From positions 24,793-88,792 of the forward strand of contig JAKQNP010000014.1 in the NCBI GenBank assembly GCA_029565675.1: a stretch of 64,000 bases of DNA, in the 5' to 3' direction. The translations under genes were made by a program, and so were the position numbers. The notes below the pieces were generated by a model. That model had not been told where the DNA came from and ran no database searches. It saw only the letters and a list, made by a program, of their open reading frames with translations. Positions within the stretch are counted from its first letter, which is position 1. Each line of letters starts with the position of its first letter. Shown here one piece after another: positions 45,437-54,211 of the stretch. Source of the stretch: a bacterium. GTDB taxonomy: Bacteria > Zhuqueibacterota > Zhuqueibacteria > Residuimicrobiales > Oceaniaggregativiventaceae.

Positions 45437-46657
45437 CTAGTGTTCATCGTGCGAATGCTCACCCCATTGATGGTGATCAATATCGATTCCTTCCTTGGCC
45501 ATATCATAGAGCGGCGACATTTCCCGCAGGCGCACGACGTGTTTTTTCAACAAATCCACCAAATAATCAATGTGCTCCTCTGTATTGCTTTTTCCCAGAC
45601 CGAACCGGATGGAGCAATGGGCAAGCGAATCGGGCACGCCGATGGCTTTAAGCACGTATGAAGACTGCAACGAAGAAGAAGTGCAGGCAGAGCCTGAAGA
45701 AAGAGCGACGTCCCGGCAAGCCAGCAACAGAGATTCACCTTCAACAAAAGCGAAACTAAAATTGACGTTGTTCGGCAGGCGATTGGTTCGATGGCCGTTC
45801 AGAGTGGAAAAATCAAGGTTGGCTTCAATCTTTTTAATCAGTCGATCGCGCAATTTGCGCAAACGCGGTGCTTCGCTCTGCAGTTCTTTCTTGGCCAGCT
45901 CCGCGGCTGCACCAAGACCGACAATGCCGGCCACATTCAGGGTTCCCGAACGAAAACCGTGTTCATGCCCCCCACCGTCGATTTGCGAAGCCAGGCGGAC
46001 ACCTTTTCTCACATAGAGAGCTCCGACCCCCTTGGGGCCATACATCTTGTGTGCGGAAATCGACAGCATGTCGATCGAATCGCGAACCACATCGATATCG
46101 ATTTTGCCCAATGCCTGCACAGCATCGGTGTGAAACACGATTCCCCGTTCATGAGCGATTTTGCCAATTTCAGCGATCGGCTGTAAAGTGCCGATTTCGC
46201 TGTTTGCGGCTTGAATGGTGATGAGGATGGTGTCAGGTCGAATGAGCTTTTGCAAGGCTTCCAGATCCACTTGCCCGCTCGCATCGATGGGAGCAAAGTC
46301 CACATCGAAACCTTGTTTTTGCATTTTGCTGACGGTATCGAGGATCGCTTTGTGCTCGATCGCTATGGTGATCAGATGGCCTTTGCCGTGTGAGGAATGA
46401 AAACCAATGCCCTTGAGAGCCAAATTATCCGCCTCGGTGGCACCGCTGGTAAAGACGATTTCTGCGGCCTCTTGCGCACCGATCAAATCGGCAAGCTGGC
46501 CTCGGGCTTTTTCCACTGCACTGCGCGCTTCTCGGCCATATTCATGGGTTGTGCTGGATGGATTGCCAAAAATATCGGTTAAATAGGGCATCATCGCCTG
46601 CAGAACCATTGGATCGATTGGCGTCGTGGCATGGTGATCCATATAGATCGGTTTCAT
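45437..46657 (-). CDS. iscS: Cysteine desulfurase, IscS/NifS type
   Basis: A 406-residue PLP enzyme providing sulfur for Fe-S clusters. It starts IYMDHHATTPIDP. FTSGATEADNLALKG and HTDAVQALGKIDIDV are conserved, the PLP lysine is in SISAHKMYGPKG, and the active Cys in SSGSACTSSSLQSSYVL. The last 15 residues, DIDHHQWGEHSHDEH, form an unusual His-rich tail that may bind metal. It is followed by the scaffold gene, so the pair forms a minimal assembly unit. Confidence 0.94.
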   Translation of the reverse strand: MKPIYMDHHATTPIDPMVLQAMMPYLTDIFGNPSSTTHEYGREARSAVEKARGQLADLIGAQEAAEIVFTSGATEADNLALKGIGFHSSHGKGHLITIAIEHKAILDTVSKMQKQGFDVDFAPIDASGQVDLEALQKLIRPDTILITIQAANSEIGTLQPIAEIGKIAHERGIVFHTDAVQALGKIDIDVVRDSIDMLSISAHKMYGPKGVGALYVRKGVRLASQIDGGGHEHGFRSGTLNVAGIVGLGAAAELAKKELQSEAPRLRKLRDRLIKKIEANLDFSTLNGHRTNRLPNNVNFSFAFVEGESLLLACRDVALSSGSACTSSSLQSSYVLKAIGVPDSLAHCSIRFGLGKSNTEEHIDYLVDLLKKHVVRLREMSPLYDMAKEGIDIDHHQWGEHSHDEH

Positions 46658-46803
46658 ACTTTACCCGCTCTTTTGCGAAAATTTTATCGTATCATCGACC
46701 TGATGCGGCCATTAAATGAAACGCCTCGCCGCAGATTAAAAAAAAGCTGATCCGGATCCTTGTTCCTGCAACACCTGTCAGGTAAAAGAGCCTGATCAAC
46801 TTG

Positions 46804-46851
46804 AAAAAGCGATGTCGCCGGCATTCATTCGAGAGATTCGCTGCCGGCGAC
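46804..46851 (-). terminator. Probable terminator of the ferritin-like gene
   Basis: GTCGCCGGC (46814-46822) and GCCGGCGAC (46843-46851) are perfect 9-bp arms with a 20-nt loop. On the minus strand the stem is followed, after five bases, by five T residues (46804-46808). It starts 13 bp past the stop at 46864. Confidence 0.55.
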
Positions 46852-46863
46852 TGGTTTTGCCCA

Positions 46864-47364
46864 TCAATCGGTGTCGGCGATAACCGAAAAAGAATTTCTT
46901 TTTTCCACCCCTTCGTCTTCATCAGGTTGCGGGGCAAACGATGCTTCGAGGATGGCGATGTGCTGCTCACACTCCAGTGCCAACTCACGAAACAGGTTGC
47001 GCACCTCTGCGGAAAACAAGCGCCTGGAAATCATCATGAAAAAGTTGGAAACCTCGGTTTCATTCTTCTCCACAACCGGAAAAAGCTCTTCGACTGAATC
47101 TGGACAGGGCAGCAAGGTGTTCAAACGATGCTTTTTCCCCAGCTGCAGATAGAGAATTTTTTTGCCGCTTACTTGGCTGTAAGCGCGGATCAGCCGGGCT
47201 TTGGTCTTTAGGTGTTTTTCCGCCAGACCTGAAAAGATCGCTTTTGCATCCCCATCATCGATCAACGAACTCGCTTTGCAATAAAACGCGTTCATATCCA
47301 TGGCGCATTGCAGCGCAATTTTAAGCGCATCATCCGCATCGATGGCTGTAATTTTTTGTGTCAT
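46864..47364 (-). CDS. Ferritin-like (rubrerythrin-type) four-helix protein, atypical ligands
   Basis: A 166-residue helical protein. Helix 1 is DDALKIALQCAMDMNAFYCKAS, helix 2 SGLAEKHLKTKARLIRAY and helix 4 FRELALECEQHIAILEASF. The E-x-x-H pairs in helices 2 and 4 are those of rubrerythrin-type diiron proteins. Helix 1 has Met/Asn/Cys where the Glu ligand is expected, and helix 3 has few acidic residues. Diiron binding may therefore be altered or lost. Neighbouring Fe-S and flavodiiron genes suggest oxidative-stress or iron homeostasis roles. Confidence 0.65.
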   Translation of the reverse strand: MTQKITAIDADDALKIALQCAMDMNAFYCKASSLIDDGDAKAIFSGLAEKHLKTKARLIRAYSQVSGKKILYLQLGKKHRLNTLLPCPDSVEELFPVVEKNETEVSNFFMMISRRLFSAEVRNLFRELALECEQHIAILEASFAPQPDEDEGVEKRNSFSVIADTD

Positions 47365-47630
47365 CGATTCTTACCTCCTCACTCCCCACTAAAGTGCCGG
47401 GAATTTGTTCCACTCACCGGTATCGATAGATGTATTTCGCTAGGCTTATCTCCGATAGTTAATCATGAGACATGGGTTTGTTTCGATCTCCGGCATTTTA
47501 TTTTGAAAGCGGAAAAAAATACCGCCTGCCAATTATTTCAGGCTCATTCACGATTCGCTACGAAAAACCTAACCAAAAAACACCGCTTTGCTTGGTTATT
47601 TGGAGTTCATCAATAGAGCAAATCATTCCA

Positions 47631-47653
47631 GGATTCGGTTAACACCAAATCTA
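47631..47653. repeat. Short palindromic repeat, family B, partial copy
   Basis: GGATTCGGTTAACACC followed by AAATCTA, the same core palindrome as at 27752-27772. It lies in the 529-bp gene-free gap 47365-47893. That gap otherwise holds AT-rich sequence with no supportable gene. Confidence 0.5.
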
Positions 47654-47893
47654 ATTCTTTAAAGCGACTGTATGTAAGTGTTCAATATACTAATTTTATC
47701 GACAAAATTCAAGTCGAAAAGATTCTTTTTTTAGGAGCGACTGGAAATTGCCGCGGAAAGATGCGGCAGACTTCGTTTGCGCCCTATCTTAATTTATTTA
47801 CTCTGGACGAATTCAAAAGTTCCGAGGACTGGCATGAGATATTCGTCCGGTTGAGAACCGGTGGGGGCTTGAAAAGTGGGGAAAATCGGATTT

Positions 47894-49174
47894 TCAGGAT
47901 CTGAGCGACGGCAAAATGTAGGGGCCTTTGGGCAGTACGGCGATTCGTGCATTCCTCCCCTGTTGTTCCAGGGCCATTTCGATGGCCGTTTGCATGTCTT
48001 CCGCCCAATCGATATGTATCGATTCCTTTTGCTCTTTGGACAAGCCATGCGAAACCGTTGTCACTTTGGCGTGCTTGCGAACCATTGCATATTTTTGCAC
48101 TTGCCATTGATCGATCATAAAATAGCGATGATTGAAGATATCATCCATAAATTGATCGAGATCCGCCGAGTTTTGCATCAGCTTGACGAATTCCGGACTG
48201 CCGATCCCCTCGCTGCATTCGCTGGCCAGAATGATGGTGCCGTCTTTTTTCACAATAGGAACAGCTGCAGTCATCCCTTTGACCGCCTGATACCATGTTT
48301 TATCAAGGGGATAGCCTCCTGCAGTGGTAATCACAATATCCGCCGGTTCAGGCAGTGTATCACTTACGTGTTCACTGACGAATTCCACCCCCGCAAGATG
48401 GGCGTGATCCAGTTCACCGGAAAAAACCCCCACAATTTCCTTATGCTCATTCAATGCGACATTGACGATAAAATCCACACCGACGCGCTTGGCCACTTCC
48501 AAAGCGACCTGGTGAAACGGGTTGCCCTGCAGCACACCTTCGCGGGAGTTTGGATGGGAAAGAATCTCTGGCCCATGCAAATATTTCATGGTTTCGATGC
48601 TGGATATTCCAGGAACAACCAGTTTTCGTCCGCCGGAATAGCCTGCCATAAAATGCGGCTCGATAAAGCCGGTGAGTATTTTAAAATCAGATTCGACAAA
48701 GCGCTTATCCAGCCAAATCTCTGCTTCCCAGTCAGCCAGCTTGCCAATGTTCACATGGCTGCTCAGGTTCCTGCCATCGTGGTTCTCGATGTTATAAGTC
48801 TGGGCAATGGTTTCACCGACCAATTCGAACAATTCGGCACCTAAATTGGGACGGTGAATTCCGGTGGCGATTAAAATACAAATATTGCTCTTTTCGATTC
48901 CAGCAGCCAAAAGGGTGCGCAAAATTGGTGGCAGCAAAATGCGGTTAGGAACTGGACGGGTGATGTCGCAGATCACCACACAGGCATTTTTTTTGCCCTT
49001 TGCCAGATCGAACAGGCTGTTGTTCAAGCCGATCGGATTGAGAAGACTTTTAATCACCTCAATTTGTGGGTCCGGCAACGCCGGTGGCTGATGCATCTGC
49101 AAAACCTTGATCAAATTCCGGTCCGGAATTTCGACTTGCAACCCTTGTTTGCCGTAATCGAGCTGTACAAGCAT
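47894..49174 (-). CDS. LarA-family nickel-pincer racemase (lactate-racemase-like)
   Basis: A 426-residue DUF2088/LarA protein. The substrate and catalytic residues of lactate racemase are all seen: DITRPVP (Asp70, Arg73), TGIHRP (His107), EPHFMAGYSGGRK (His174, Lys184) and His200 in KYLHGPE, then GGYPLDKTWYQAVKG. Lys184 is the residue that carries the nickel pincer cofactor in LarA. The cofactor-synthesis genes larB, larC and larE are not in the window. The substrate may be lactate or another 2-hydroxy acid. Confidence 0.88.
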   Translation of the reverse strand: MLVQLDYGKQGLQVEIPDRNLIKVLQMHQPPALPDPQIEVIKSLLNPIGLNNSLFDLAKGKKNACVVICDITRPVPNRILLPPILRTLLAAGIEKSNICILIATGIHRPNLGAELFELVGETIAQTYNIENHDGRNLSSHVNIGKLADWEAEIWLDKRFVESDFKILTGFIEPHFMAGYSGGRKLVVPGISSIETMKYLHGPEILSHPNSREGVLQGNPFHQVALEVAKRVGVDFIVNVALNEHKEIVGVFSGELDHAHLAGVEFVSEHVSDTLPEPADIVITTAGGYPLDKTWYQAVKGMTAAVPIVKKDGTIILASECSEGIGSPEFVKLMQNSADLDQFMDDIFNHRYFMIDQWQVQKYAMVRKHAKVTTVSHGLSKEQKESIHIDWAEDMQTAIEMALEQQGRNARIAVLPKGPYILPSLRS

Positions 49175-49186
49175 CGGCTATCTCCC

Positions 49187-49275
49187 AGATTCGGTGCTTC
49201 CTATCGAAACTCACAGAGAATTAATTTAAAAGCCATGACCCGCAGGTAACAATTGCCATTTTTGAACCGACATTC
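49187..49275 (+). repeat. Dispersed intergenic repeat, family B, diverged copy
   Basis: Aligns in patches with 27631-27775: AGATTCGGTGCTTC, CTCACAGAGAAT, GCCATTT and TGAACCGACAT in the same order. It fills the gap between the LarA-type gene start and the DUF4254 gene stop. Confidence 0.4.
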
Positions 49276-49286
49276 ACTTGGGTATC

Positions 49287-49910
49287 TCAGTTGCTGCTGT
49301 ATAAGCCAGGATTGAACATAGGATCGTTATACATCTTGTATTGACGATAAATTTTATGCTTCTTTTTGACCTGACGCAAATCCAACATCAATTTATCAAA
49401 CGCGACGCCGAGGTCTTGCCTTTGCTGTAAAAGGATCTGACAACGCATCTGACACAGTTCAAGGTGCGATCTATCGATATCCTGACGCCGAGTCTGCTCC
49501 TCCATGTGATAAATCTTGAGGGTCAAGATCGAAAGCCGATCGATAATGCTGCCTGGGGTTTCCGAATTGATCTCTACCGAATCATCCGGATCTATTTCTG
49601 CAGTCTTTAAGACATTGTCGATCCAGACATCGATCTGCTCAATACCGTCGTTTCGCAGCTGATTGTGGTGATCGATTTTTCGCTTGCAGGCGACAATCTT
49701 TTCAGGCTCCAGATCGGTTCGCCGGGCTTGATCCTCCGAGTGCCACAGCTTAAAGTTATGATAATGCACCCATTGAAACATGCCTTTGGGCGAATGGTGA
49801 TCCTCAGGTTCGATCGGCCCGGTTTCATGCCAAAGGGTGACCAGATCGTCGAACCATTCGATGAGATTTTCGCTCTTAAAGGGGGCAAATATTTCCGATA
49901 ACGAATTCAC
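49287..49910 (-). CDS. DUF4254 family protein
   Basis: A 207-residue helical protein with the DUF4254 features: HYHNFKLWHSEDQARR, RNDGIEQIDVWID, ETPGSIIDRLSILTLKIYHMEEQ and the C-terminal YNDPMFNPGLY. Family members occur across FCB bacteria and are often encoded with glycosyltransferases; no activity is established. Here it stands alone upstream of a palindrome-rich gap. GAGGAGG-like sequence lies before the start. Confidence 0.82.
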   Translation of the reverse strand: MNSLSEIFAPFKSENLIEWFDDLVTLWHETGPIEPEDHHSPKGMFQWVHYHNFKLWHSEDQARRTDLEPEKIVACKRKIDHHNQLRNDGIEQIDVWIDNVLKTAEIDPDDSVEINSETPGSIIDRLSILTLKIYHMEEQTRRQDIDRSHLELCQMRCQILLQQRQDLGVAFDKLMLDLRQVKKKHKIYRQYKMYNDPMFNPGLYSSN

Positions 49911-49971
49911 AGCTCCTCCTCGATGATGCGATGTCTTGAATCATTGCTTTCGATTATACCTGTACACACTC

Positions 49972-49995
49972 GTGTCCCATTGTCAGATGGGACAC
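49972..49995. repeat. Palindromic element (family A), copy
   Basis: GTGTCCCAT (49972-49980) and ATGGGACAC (49987-49995) around TGTCAG. The right flank (CTACCATCAATTTCAAC) resembles that of the copy in the his leader. It lies in the 449-bp gap 49911-50359 between divergent genes. I see no gene in the gap. Confidence 0.65.
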
Positions 49996-50103
49996 CTACC
50001 ATCAATTTCAACAATATCTTTAATTTGTAACGATTTCCTATAGTATCGATTAGAAGGCTATTCTGTTAAATTATCGCTGTAATTAAGAGAGTTAAGTTGG
50101 GAT

Positions 50104-50122
50104 GTGTCCCTTGTTGGGACAC
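50104..50122. repeat. Palindromic element (family A), short copy
   Basis: GTGTCCC (50104-50110) and GGGACAC (50116-50122) around TTGTT. The right flank CAGCGACCTT matches the right end of the copy at 31500-31542 (CAGTGATCGCGACCTT) apart from a short deletion. Confidence 0.55.
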
Positions 50123-50359
50123 CAGCGACCTTTGCAATTTACTAATATTATGAACAGGATAAAAGCAAAATTCATCAACTACCGAATAAGGGGGTTTTTT
50201 GATTCCCGTTTTTTTGAACAAGTGAACAAAATGTTGGATATTTAGCAATGATTATTATCTTTAGTTAACTGACCGTCCATCCTGCGATTCCATGATCAGA
50301 GTCGAGGCAAAGGCAATCGCAGCAGTAGGGAAAATTGGATGACAAAAATGGGAGCTGCC

Positions 50360-52006
50360 ATGTTCAAGAATCATCCCAAGGGCTTGCCGGTCCTCTTTTT
50401 TACCGAAATGTGGGAGCGGTTCGGCTTTTATCTTTTGCTCGGTATATTCGTCCTCTACATGACCGACACCGCCAAAGGAGGGCTGGGATTCAGCACTGTC
50501 AAAGCGATGGATATTTATGGCACTTATATCGCCTTGGTCTATTTGTCGCCCTTTCTTGGCGGTTTGCTGGCCGACCGTTTGCTGGGTTATCGCCTCTCCA
50601 TCACCATCGGCGGAGTCCTGATGGGGCTCGGTTATCTGGGTTTGGCCATACCGGGTATGACAACTTTTTGGGTCTCGCTGTTTTTGATCATCTTCGGCAA
50701 TGGATTTTTTAAGCCGAACATTTCCACTCTGGTCGGTAATCTCTACAACCGCGAACCTTATCGCGCGCTCAAGGATTCGGGGTATAATATTTTTTATATG
50801 GGCATCAATATCGGAGCGTTTATCTGCAACTTTGCTGCAGCCTATCTGCGCAACAATTACGGCTGGGGCTATGCATTTGCCGCTGCTGGAATTGGCATGT
50901 TTGTCGGATTGGCGATATTCTGGAGCGGTACCCGCCATGTGCAAGAAGCAGATGTTCGCAAACCAACACAACGAGAGGATATGCCGCTCCGCTGGATCTT
51001 GCTGGTTGTATTTCTGCCCGCAGCGGTTTTTGGCGCGATCGGCTGGTTTATTCCCGGCAATCTGTTCGGTTCCGATTCGAACGATGCCTTCCTCACTGCC
51101 AGCCTTCCCATTGTTGTCTATTTCATTTCGCTGGGAGTAAGGGCTTCGCGCAAAGATCGCGCTCCGATTGCTGCGCTGTTGTCGATTTTCGGCGTGGTTA
51201 TCATCTTTTGGGCAATTTTCCACCAAAATGGTTCTGCGTTGACCCTGTGGGCGCGCGACTATACTGATCGATCCATGCCTAAAGCGATTGAACCAATCGC
51301 GCAACAAGCCGATCTGGTGCAAAAGATCGATACATCGCGGAGAATGGTCCCGCAATTGGACGAATTCAACCGTCCAGTCACCGATGAACAGGGCAACGCG
51401 GTTACAGGAACCGGGGTTGACCTCTATTTTCGCAATTTGCCAAAGGAGCAGTGGCCGGCAGACGGGGAAAGCATGAACCTCATCTCCACGGAATTGTTTT
51501 TATCGATCAATCCCTTTTTTATTGTTATCATGACCCCGCTGATGTTGATGTTTTTTGCTTTTCTCCGGCGGCGTGACAAAGAACCCTCTACACCCGGCAA
51601 AATCGCCATCGGTTTGCTGATTACTTCGCTTTCAGCGCTGATCATGATCGGCGCCACTCTGGTTACCCATAACGGCGCGGCCAAAGCATCGCCATGGTGG
51701 CTGGTCGGCACCTATCTGGCGATCACCCTTGGCGAAATTTGCCTTAGCCCCATGGGTTTGTCGATTGTCTCCAAACTCAGCCCTCCCCGCTTGACCTCGC
51801 TGATGATGGGCGGCTGGTTTTTGGCCATGTCGATCGGCAACAAACTGTCAGGCGCGCTGGCCAGCCTGTGGGATCAGTACAACCACAAAGCTTACTTTTT
51901 CACCGTCAATATGATCGGTTGTTTGGCCGCTGCGGTCTTGATTCTTGCGCTGTTGAGATGGCTTAACAGAGTCATCAGCGAACACAGCAAAGTGCAACAA
52001 GGATAA
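50360..52006 (+). CDS. POT-family proton-dependent peptide transporter
   Basis: A 548-residue MFS protein importing di- and tripeptides. It carries the POT signature FFTEMWERFGFYLLLGIFVLYM at the start, the GGLLADRLLG loop after TM2 and NGFFKPNISTLVG. Near residues 310-370 there is a polar insertion of about 75 residues before the FFIVIMTPLMLMFF helix, larger than in most bacterial members. GGGAG sits 5 bp before the chosen ATG; an in-frame ATG at 50339 adds seven residues. Confidence 0.92.
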   Translation: MFKNHPKGLPVLFFTEMWERFGFYLLLGIFVLYMTDTAKGGLGFSTVKAMDIYGTYIALVYLSPFLGGLLADRLLGYRLSITIGGVLMGLGYLGLAIPGMTTFWVSLFLIIFGNGFFKPNISTLVGNLYNREPYRALKDSGYNIFYMGINIGAFICNFAAAYLRNNYGWGYAFAAAGIGMFVGLAIFWSGTRHVQEADVRKPTQREDMPLRWILLVVFLPAAVFGAIGWFIPGNLFGSDSNDAFLTASLPIVVYFISLGVRASRKDRAPIAALLSIFGVVIIFWAIFHQNGSALTLWARDYTDRSMPKAIEPIAQQADLVQKIDTSRRMVPQLDEFNRPVTDEQGNAVTGTGVDLYFRNLPKEQWPADGESMNLISTELFLSINPFFIVIMTPLMLMFFAFLRRRDKEPSTPGKIAIGLLITSLSALIMIGATLVTHNGAAKASPWWLVGTYLAITLGEICLSPMGLSIVSKLSPPRLTSLMMGGWFLAMSIGNKLSGALASLWDQYNHKAYFFTVNMIGCLAAAVLILALLRWLNRVISEHSKVQQG

Positions 52007-52124
52007 AAACAAAGTGCCGCGGTGTTAAGAGTGGGCAGCTAATCGCGAAACTCGGCCGTGCGATTCGCGTTGAGCACAGGCAAAGCGAATTGCGGCAACC
52101 GCTCAGCAAATGGCGTTTTTAATG

Positions 52125-52153
52125 TTGCAATTCAAGCGCTTTCTTGCTATATT
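52125..52153 (+). promoter_or_regulatory. Probable promoter of the rnfB-nfu pair
   Basis: TTGCAA (52125-52130) and TATATT (52148-52153) with an ideal 17-bp spacer, about 95 bp before the RnfB start. TATATTTT also approximates the TAnnTTTG box. The DNA between the stop at 52006 and this site has no coding potential. Confidence 0.5.
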
Positions 52154-52248
52154 TTTTCGTTTTCGGACAAAGCTTTTATAGCGCCGGCAGCAGTCGTCAA
52201 GCAGACGATTGGATACCCACAAAACAGACAGAACAGAAAAGAGCCGTC

Positions 52249-53115
52249 ATGGATCCAACTCTTTTGTCTTCGATAATCGCACTGGGTGGATTGGGATTGA
52301 TTTTTGGCGTCGGGCTCGCATATGCCGCGCAAAAGTTCGCCGTCAAAGTTGATCCCAAAGTTGAACAGATTTTGCAGGTTCTGCCGGGGGCAAACTGCGG
52401 AGCCTGCGGTCAACCGGGTTGTTCAGCTTTTGCTGAAGCAGTGGCAGCCGGTCGGGTTCCCCCCAACAAGTGCATCCCCGGCGGTCAAGATACCGCAACA
52501 AAGATAGCCGCCATCCTCGGAGTGACAGCGGTCGATTCTGAAGAGCCCAAAGTGGCAGTTGTGCAATGCCGCGGCGGCAAGCAAGAAGCCAAGGAGCGGT
52601 TCATCTATCAAGGCATTGAAGATTGCCATGCCGCTCTGCTGTTGGCCGGCGGCAGCAAAGCTTGTCGGTATGGTTGCCTGGGATTGGGCTCATGCGCCAA
52701 AGCCTGCCCTTTCGATGCAATTCACATGAACGACAATGGATTGCCCGTAGTGGATGAAGACAAATGCACCGGCTGTGGCGTGTGCGTGCTCACCTGTCCA
52801 AGAGGTATACTGGCACTGGTTCCCAAGTCGCAACCGGTTTTTCTCGCCTGTGTTTCGCAGGATAAAGGCAAAGAAGTCAAATCGATCTGTTCAGCTGGCT
52901 GTTTCACCTGTAAAATCTGTGTAAATCCCAAGTTTCTGCCCAGCGAGCCGATTGAAATGATCGGAAATTTACCCAAAATAAAAGACCCCTATCATCCGGA
53001 AATGGCGGTTGCAGTGAGCAAATGCCCCAGCAAATGTTTTGTTGTTCGCGGCAAAATGGAAGCTGTTGAATCCGCTGTTCAACCGGATGAAGAACAATCA
53101 CAACAAGAAGGATAG
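52249..53115 (+). CDS. rnfB: RnfB-like polyferredoxin
   Basis: A 288-residue protein with an N-terminal membrane anchor (about residues 8-27), the 4Fe-4S domain CGACGQPGCSAFAEAV, a linker, and two ferredoxin motifs: CRYGC...CAKACPFDAI and CTGCGVCVLTCPRG. A third Cys-rich stretch, CSAGCFTCKICVNP, and CPSKCF follow. RnfB passes electrons in the Rnf ferredoxin:NAD oxidoreductase complex. No rnfA, C, D, E or G gene is in the window, so it may belong to a scattered Rnf locus or act alone. The nfu gene follows by 7 bp. Confidence 0.88.
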   Translation: MDPTLLSSIIALGGLGLIFGVGLAYAAQKFAVKVDPKVEQILQVLPGANCGACGQPGCSAFAEAVAAGRVPPNKCIPGGQDTATKIAAILGVTAVDSEEPKVAVVQCRGGKQEAKERFIYQGIEDCHAALLLAGGSKACRYGCLGLGSCAKACPFDAIHMNDNGLPVVDEDKCTGCGVCVLTCPRGILALVPKSQPVFLACVSQDKGKEVKSICSAGCFTCKICVNPKFLPSEPIEMIGNLPKIKDPYHPEMAVAVSKCPSKCFVVRGKMEAVESAVQPDEEQSQQEG

Positions 53116-53122
53116 AAAGACA

Positions 53123-53353
53123 ATGGAAAAAAGCGTAGAGGATAAAATATCTGAAGCTCTGGAGAATATCCGGCCCATGCTGCAAGCAGACGGCGGCGAT
53201 GTGCAGTTGGTTGAAGTCAAGGACGGTGTCGTTAAGGTCCGTTTGCGAGGTGCCTGCGGTTCGTGTCCGATGGCACAAATGACTTTGAAAATGGGAATCG
53301 AACGCGAGTTGAAACGCCGAATTCCCGAGGTCGTTGAGGTCGTGTCGGTTTGA
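53123..53353 (+). CDS. NifU C-terminal-domain (Nfu) Fe-S scaffold
   Basis: A 76-residue protein that is a bare Nfu domain: ENIRPMLQADGGDVQLVEV, then RLRGACGSCPMAQMTLKMGIER. The CxxC pair binds a 4Fe-4S cluster at a dimer interface for delivery to target proteins. Being 7 bp after rnfB, it probably supplies that polyferredoxin. The frame is open upstream inside rnfB; the start at 53123 is the natural one. Confidence 0.92.
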   Translation: MEKSVEDKISEALENIRPMLQADGGDVQLVEVKDGVVKVRLRGACGSCPMAQMTLKMGIERELKRRIPEVVEVVSV

Positions 53354-53376
53354 ATTGCAGATAATCAGACATGCTT

Positions 53377-53407
53377 CCCGGCAAGGGCATCGATTCCTCT
53401 TGCCGGG
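53377..53407. terminator. Hairpin between convergent genes
   Basis: CCCGGCAAG (53377-53385) and CTTGCCGGG (53399-53407) are perfect 9-bp arms with a 13-nt loop. It lies between the nfu stop (+) and the coaX stop (-). No T-run follows on either strand, so it may be a bidirectional RNA-end hairpin rather than a standard terminator. Confidence 0.5.
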
Positions 53408-53443
53408 TGGCATCCCCTTCCTGGCAATCTCCTGCCTTTCAAC

Positions 53444-54211
53444 TCACCGCTTTTGACGCTCATAGATCAACCGCAATCCTTCGAGAGTTAAGAACGAATC
53501 GATCGTATCGATGGAGCCGATTTTTTCCATGATAAAGCGCGCCAGCCCGCCGGTGGCAATGGTCCGCACCTGCTCACCCATCTCCTGTTGAATCCTCTTG
53601 ACCAATCCATCTATCAAATCGACGGTGCCGTACATCAATCCCGATTGCATACTGCTTTCAGTCGAATTGCCGATTACCGTTGCGGGAAATTGCAGCGCAA
53701 CGCGCGGCAGTTTGGCGGCTCGCTGATGCAAAATAGCCGATGACATTTCCACACCTGGAGCAATAACTCCGCCGATATACTCCCCATGCTTTGAGATCAC
53801 ATCAAACGTGGTTGCCGTACCCAGATCGACGATGATCAGAGGCGCACCGTATTTGGCTAAACCCGCGACAGCATTGCAGAGCCGATCGGCACCGACATTG
53901 GAAGCAGGCTTGTAGAGGATCGGCAGGCCCAGATCGAGAGTATGGGTGACGACCAAGGGTTCGAGATGCAAATACTTGCTTGCCATTTTAACAAAAGTCG
54001 GGGTCATGTCCGGCACAACCGATGAAATGGCCAAACCAGTCGTCTGGCTCAATTCATGACCGTTGACACGGCATAGAGCTTCGAGCATTACCCAGGTCTC
54101 ATCTTCTGTGCGTTCGCGTGTGCTCGCAAGACGCCAGTGTGCTTTGAGTTTGTCCTTCGCATAAAGTCCGGCGGCAATTTGCGTATTGCCGATGTCAACA
54201 GCCAGCAACAT
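53444..54211 (-). CDS. coaX: Type III pantothenate kinase
   Basis: A 255-residue ASKHA-fold kinase for the first step of coenzyme A synthesis. LLAVDIGNTQIAAGLY is the phosphate loop, ISSVVPDMT and VGADRLCNAVAG bind pantothenate, and IVDLGTATTFDVI carries the catalytic Asp. Its start overlaps the birA end by 17 bp, the familiar birA-coaX pairing. Confidence 0.96.
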   Translation of the reverse strand: MLLAVDIGNTQIAAGLYAKDKLKAHWRLASTRERTEDETWVMLEALCRVNGHELSQTTGLAISSVVPDMTPTFVKMASKYLHLEPLVVTHTLDLGLPILYKPASNVGADRLCNAVAGLAKYGAPLIIVDLGTATTFDVISKHGEYIGGVIAPGVEMSSAILHQRAAKLPRVALQFPATVIGNSTESSMQSGLMYGTVDLIDGLVKRIQQEMGEQVRTIATGGLARFIMEKIGSIDTIDSFLTLEGLRLIYERQKR

